Assembly (NCBI RefSeq): GCF_011075055.1
Contig: NC_058147.1
Location: 10,664,001 to 10,728,000, forward strand
Reading direction: 5' to 3'
DNA: 64,000 nucleotides
Source: Mangifera indica
Lineage: Eukaryota; Streptophyta; Magnoliopsida; Sapindales; Anacardiaceae
This document shows, one piece after another, positions 59,220 through 64,000 of the stretch. Both the position numbers and the translations under genes were made by a program. Each line of letters starts with the position of its first letter. Positions within the stretch are counted from its first letter, which is position 1. Under the pieces are notes generated by a model, which made no database searches, had not been told where the DNA came from, and was given only the letters and a program-made list of their open reading frames with translations.

Positions 59220-60775
59220 ATTAGGCATGAGTTGATATATCCTAAAATGATGAAATCTGAAAAAACAAAACTGAAATTTGAATTCTAAAAGTTAAAATAA
59301 CCTAGAATAAAAACAATCATAAAATTCTTCAGAAATCTGAAAAATACGAGTCGATATATCGTAAAACGGTGAAATTCGAAAAAATGAAACTGAAATTCGA
59401 ATTCTAAAGGTTGAAAAACCCTAGAATGGCAACAATCGAGAAATTCTTCAGAAATCTAAAAAATATGAGTCGATTATATCATAAAACGATGAAATTCAAA
59501 AAAATGAAACTGAAATTCGAATTCTAAAAGTTCAAAAACCCTAGAATGGCAACAATCAAAAAATTCTTTGAAAATCTGAAAAATACGAGTCGATATATCA
59601 TAAAACGGTGAAATTCAAAAAAAACGAAATTCAAATTCAAATTCTAAAAGTTGAAATACCCTAGAATGACAAAAATCGAGAAATTCTTCAAAAATCTGAA
59701 AAATATGAGTCAATATATCATAAAACGGTGAAATTCGAAAAAACAGAACTGAAATTTGAATTCTAAAGGTTGAAAAACCCTAGAATGGCAACAATCGAGA
59801 AATTCTTTAGAAATCTGAAAAATACGAGTCGCTTATATCTTAAAACGGTGAAATTCAAAAAAACGGAACTGAAATTCGAATTCCAAAAGTTGAAAAACCC
59901 TAGAATGGTAACAATCGAAAAATTCTTCAGAAATCTGAAAAATACGAGTCGATATATCGTAAAATAGTGAAATTCGAAAAAACGGAACTGAAATTTGAAT
60001 TCTAAAAGTTGAAAAACCCTAGAATGACAACAATAGAGAAATTCTTCAGAAATCTGAAAAATACAAGTCGACATATCGTAAAATGGTGGAATTCGAAAAA
60101 ACAAAACTGAAATTCGAATTCTAAAAGTTGAAAAACCCTAGAATGGCAACAATCGAGAAATTCTTCGAAAATTTGAAAAGTACGAGTCGATTATAAAGTA
60201 AAACGGTAAAATTCGAAAAAACGGAATTGAAATTCGAATTCTAAAAGTTGAAAAACTCTAGAATGACAACAATTGAAAAATCCTTCGAAAATCTGAAAAA
60301 TACAAGTCAATATATCGTAAAACGGTGAAATTCGAAAAAACAAAACTGAGATTCGAATTCTAAAAGTTGAAAAACCGTAGAATGGCAACAATCAAAAAAT
60401 TCTTCGAAAATCTGAAAAATACGAGTCGATATATCGTAAAATGGTGAAATTCAAAAAAACGGAACTAAAATTCGAATTCTAAAAGTTGAAAAACCCTATA
60501 ATGACAACAATCGAAAAATCCTTTGGAAATCTGAAAAATACGAGTCGATATATCGTAAAATGGTGAAATTCGAATTCTAAAACTTGAAAAACCTAGAATG
60601 GCAACAATCGAAAAATCCTTCAGAAATCTGAAAAATACGAGTCGATACATCGTAAAATGATGAAATTCGAAAAAACGGAATTGAAATTTGAATTCTAAAA
60701 GTTGAAATAACCTAGAATGGAAACAATTAAAAAATTGTTCGGAAATCTGAAAAATACGAGTCGATATACAATGCC
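59220..60775 (-). repeat. ~119-bp tandem array, right arm (about 13 units, inverted)
   Basis: The same unit as at 54060-55260 but complementary: GAAAAATACGAGTCGATATA, TCGTAAAACGGTGAAATTCG, GAACTGAAATTCGAATTCTA and AAAGTTGAAAAACCCTAGAA. The TACGAGTCGA mark recurs near 59344, 59464, 59584, 59704, 59823, 59943, 60062, 60181, 60300, 60420, 60539, 60639 and 60757. One unit (near 60560) is about 20 bp shorter. The open frames at 59763-60782 on both strands are translations of this repeat, not genes. Confidence 0.92.
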
Positions 60776-61085
60776 CCCCCAAATTTTAATAACATTTCAT
60801 TTGACCCCTCAATTATCTATTCCTAAAATTTCATTGAGAAATTTATAATGTTTTTATAATGTTTAATATCAAAATACCCCCCTAATTTTAATAAAATTTC
60901 ATTTAACCCCTTCTAGTGAGTGAGGATGTTTATATAAATGAAGGGAAGAGTAATTTTGGCATTTTAAAAAAAGTCATGGGCATTTTTGTTAGGAATAGTG
61001 AATTTGGGCATTTTTGCTTGAAAATAGTGACTTTGGGCATTTTTGCTTAGTGGGAGGGTATTTTGGCCATTTTTAATCATTTCCC

Positions 61086-61094
61086 TTTAATCAA
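61086..61094. repeat. Right 9-bp target-site duplication of the Mutator-like element
   Basis: TTTAATCAA, identical to 52714-52722. Confidence 0.9.
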
Positions 61095-62970
61095 TCTCGA
61101 ATTAAAAAAAAAAAATTAAGCCTTACTCCTGTGTCAAAAAACCCTAATTCAAAAATAGAATTATTAAAGACAATAATTAAAAAAAACTTTAAAACGCTAG
61201 ATTTAAGGTTTTCAAAATATAATTTCAGAGTTTAATTCTCAAATTCAGATTTCATAACCTAATGCATATTTGCTATGATACCACATATAAGACTTATTTT
61301 ATAAAAACAAAATAAGATAAAACATTCAACTATAATCTCAAGATCTGTGCATAGATTATAAAATATTGAATTAAATTTTAGGGTTTTAGAAATATTTAGA
61401 TTTCCATGCAATCTGAAACGATAAAACCTTTATGAATCACCTAAAATTATTTGTCCAGATCACCTCTCGACATAACTTAGTCTTATACTCCATAAACCTT
61501 TCTGAATGACAGATTCGAATGGGTAAATTATACTGCATTAGGTTTTGGAGTTAGAACCTAACCAATTTATAGTAGGTTAATTGACCTCTCATCAAGATCC
61601 AATAAATCTTAAGACCCACATTTGTATTGTTTACCCAAATTATAGCCTTTAAGTGTATTGGGTCAAACCAAATTGAGCACATAAGTTTATCTTTAAACTA
61701 GTATTGGAGTATTTAATTATCCGATTTTTATTAAACCAAAACCATAATTAATGTTACCCTGCATCAAAAAGTTTTTGATAGAGGAATGAAAGTGCTGAAA
61801 CAGATTGCATTTGAAAGTTTTATGCAAAAATTGTATAGAACGATTGAAGTGGATGCAAATGAATGTCGTTTGAAAGTTATAAAACATGTATGAGAAGTCG
61901 TGAAATGAGCAGCATAAAAAAGGAGATTTGGGGAAGGAGAAAAGAGGGGAAATTAGATTTTGTTTAGGTAGTTGTTGGTCAATCAAGGGAGAGAGTCTAC
62001 CCTCTTGAAAACTAGACAAATTAGATAGAATTATGACGTCTTAAATAGTCAAATAGTTGGAATTATCCATTTAATAATATATAAAAATATAGTAAAAGGT
62101 TACTCCATTTTAAGTGTTGTTCTGGTTTACCTCTTGGAAATCAATTTGGTTTGCATATATTTGTGTGTGCTGGTTGTGCAAGTTGTATGGGTGATTTGAG
62201 CAGGTTCCCAACATTGTCACACTTGTTCGTAAGGATTCCACGTTGCCTGGGCCAAGATCTGTGGACATCAAATATTGAATTGTCACAGTCGTTATTAATT
62301 TCTGGTGGTTGGGTATTTGAAGTAATCAAATAGGTTCAACCAAGTCTTACCCAAATGAAGTAGAATTAGAAACAAAACACCATGTGTAACAGTAGTCACA
62401 TTTTAGGAACCATTGGTCAAACCATTTTTGGCATTCTCCTACCCTTCATTCTGTATTATTTTGTACTGAAATGTTGCATTTTCTGCATTATCGAATGGAA
62501 CAATTATTGCATCTCCTTCTAAATGTGGAACTTTATTTACATTTATGACTCTTCATTATGTAGATAGTCAGTTTGTCACACCACATTATACCATAAAATT
62601 CTATCATGTACATATTGATATTATAATAAATTTAATGAGGGTGTGCATGGTTGGATTTGATGCAGTTCGAGAACTTTTTTTAGACCTAGGTGTTCATATC
62701 ATCGGATCATGTTCATATTATGTTAATTCGAGTTTCGTGTCAAAAACCTTCAATTCTAACTCGACCACATTTAAAATTATATAAAAAATTTTTAATCTTA
62801 ACCTAACCTTTTAATATTCGAATTGATTCAACTAAACTCTACTTAACTCAAAATTATCTATTATTTAAGTGTTTTTATCATTTTAATTTTTTCACCAAAT
62901 TATCTCAACGTACTATTAATAAAACATACAATATAATGTTTTGTCTTTTTAACAAATGTTTTAAAAATTT
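61095..62970. other. Right flank; no supported gene, possible retrotransposon primer site
   Basis: At 61272-61283 GCTATGATACCA is, on the minus strand, TGGTATCATAGC, one base from the common initiator-tRNA primer site. If real, an LTR would lie at about 61290-62000 and the large Mutator-like element would have landed in that element's leader. Nothing else supports this. The short open frames at 61717-62784 have no recognisable domain. Confidence 0.3.
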
Positions 62971-62977
62971 ATATACT

Positions 62978-63540
62978 AAAACTTTTAAAACACGTCAATA
63001 ATTTGACTAATTATATCAAATTATTACTACTTAATAATAAAATAAAATATTTAAATAAAAAAATAATACGAATAATTATAATTATACACAGATATAACTA
63101 TATGTAATCTATAAATATTTAAAATTTTTACTATAAAGATACAACATGTAATTATAATATGAGTAAAACTTTTAAAATGCATTTACAATCTTATTAACTA
63201 AGTTAAATTTTTAATACTTAATAATAAAATAAAATATTTAAATAAAAAAATAATACGAGTAATTATAATTGTACAAAGATATAACTATATGTAATCTGTA
63301 AATATTTAAAAATTTTACTATAAAGATACAACATGTAATTATAATATGAGTAAAACTTTTAAAATACATTTATAATCTTACTAACTAAGTTAAATTTTTA
63401 ATTCTTAATAATAAAATAAAATATTTAAATATTAATAAATAAATGAGTAATTATAATTATATAAAGATAAAACTATATGCAATCTATAAAAATTTGAACT
63501 GTTGTTGATATTATTTTTCAAAATTTCTATAATATATCTC
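62978..63540 (+). repeat. 187-bp tandem repeat, three copies
   Basis: TAAAACTTTTAAAA marks at 62978, 63165 and 63352 give a period of 187. Each unit contains ACTTAATAATAAAATAAAAT, a GAGTAATTATAATTATAC block, AACTATATGTAATCTATAAA and ACTATAAAGATACAACATGT. The third copy is cut short. Extremely AT-rich; no coding content. Confidence 0.8.
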
Positions 63541-64000
63541 TAACAAATTCTATTATAATAACATTTTTATAAAATATTCAAATTAATTCATATCGTATTG
63601 GGTTACTTTCATGGAAACCTCAACACTATCTAATTTAATTTTAAGTAGCGTCAGATTGATCCGAAATAAATTTTATATCAAAAAACTTAACCCTAATACA
63701 ATATTTTTTGTATCATATCATATCCAATTAATAAATTATGTTAAAAATTGTCAACTCTAATTTTTGCCAAATATATTAAAAAATAATTTAAAAAATTTTT
63801 AAATTAAACTAAATTTAAAAAAATATAATTTAAATTATGATTTAAATATATTAAAACCATTTATTTTTAAATAATATTATTTAATAAAATTCTTACAGAC
63901 ACTGGGAAAGTTGTTTTTCTTTCAAGATCAACCGTCAATTCATTTCTAACTCAACCAACCACTAAAGCCAATAGATATTTTTGACGACATAAATAAATAA
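63541..64000. other. Intergenic, AT-rich, nothing recognised
   Basis: No gene or element ends seen up to the window edge. Confidence 0.4.

Larger units (their letters stand above)
52723..61085 (+). mobile_element. 8.4-kb Mutator-like element carrying a DUF1985-Ulp1 gene
   Basis: Ends are GGGAAATTATAAAAAAATAG then CCAAAATTA at the left and, read inwards from the right, GGGAAATGATTAAAAATGGC then CAAAATACC. A shared AAGCAAAAATGCC follows on both sides (left near 52790, right near 61045). A perfect 9-bp target duplication flanks it. In order the element holds a 608-bp tandem duplication of a leader/first-exon region, a ~119-bp tandem array, a 12-exon DUF1985/C48 peptidase gene, and a ~119-bp array in opposite orientation. 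No mudrA-type transposase was seen, so it would be non-autonomous. Plant MULEs that carry ULP-like genes are known (for example the Arabidopsis KI-MULEs); the inverted arrays are the unusual part. Confidence 0.88.

Noticed and set aside
59763..60104. 113-codon minus-strand open frame with repeated FFRFLKNFSIV-type peptides (also 60191-60391 and 60465-60782, and the + strand frame at 59770)
   Set aside because: They are translations of the ~119-120 bp satellite array. The open frames persist only where units are close to a multiple of three in length.
61717..62019. 100-codon minus-strand open frame
   Set aside because: No recognisable domain, AT-rich composition and no supporting context.

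Overview
The window is AT-rich nuclear DNA of a flowering plant, most likely a eudicot. The evidence is spliced genes with GT-AG introns, a plant-type cytochrome c with the N-terminal extension, a plant PP2A methylesterase with 14 coding exons, and DNA transposons of the plant hAT, CACTA and Mutator kinds. I cannot name the species. Two intact host genes are visible: cytochrome c (23209-24335, + strand, 3 coding exons, 113 aa) and protein phosphatase methylesterase 1 (30458-39919, - strand, 14 coding exons, 383 aa). I found no tRNA, rRNA or CRISPR. Nearly everything else is transposon or repeat.

Layout. 1-2312: 5' part of a minus-strand gene (leader exon, long intron, first coding exon running off the edge) lying just inside a hAT-like terminus. 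2682-4304: non-autonomous CACTA element with TGT target duplications. 5291-6312: hAT-like element. 7.5-17.1 kb: LTR-like repeats, a three-copy tandem repeat, a dispersed palindromic MITE family and a MULE-type MITE. 17.9-18.6 kb: decayed DUF1985 coding sequence. 21-22.3 kb: more MITEs and tandem MULE ends. 23.0-24.4 kb: cytochrome c. 25.1-27.9 kb: Ty1/copia remnant broken by two MULE-type MITEs. 30.4-39.9 kb: PPME1, with a Ty3/gypsy chromovirus remnant in intron 2. 41.0-41.8 kb: another gypsy 3' end. 42.8-43.5 kb: second decayed DUF1985 sequence. 46.1-48.5 kb: hAT copies. 47.5-51.9 kb: tandem segmental duplication in which only one copy carries a hAT insertion, giving an occupied/empty site pair. 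62.9-63.5 kb: 187-bp tandem repeat.

The most striking structure is an 8.36-kb Mutator-like element at 52723-61085. It has matching termini (GGGAAAT...GGCCAAAAT type), a perfect 9-bp target duplication TTTAATCAA, and a 12-exon DUF1985 plus Ulp1/C48 cysteine peptidase gene. Two arrays of a ~119-bp repeat flank that gene in opposite orientation, so most of the element can fold into a stem. The gene carries several stops and one frameshift, but its Ulp1 catalytic region remains open. Two other DUF1985 relics lie in the same 64 kb.

The two host genes have unrelated jobs: mitochondrial electron transfer, and demethylation of the PP2A catalytic subunit. They show no sign of functional linkage. They are islands in a region shaped by insertions, tandem duplication and decay.
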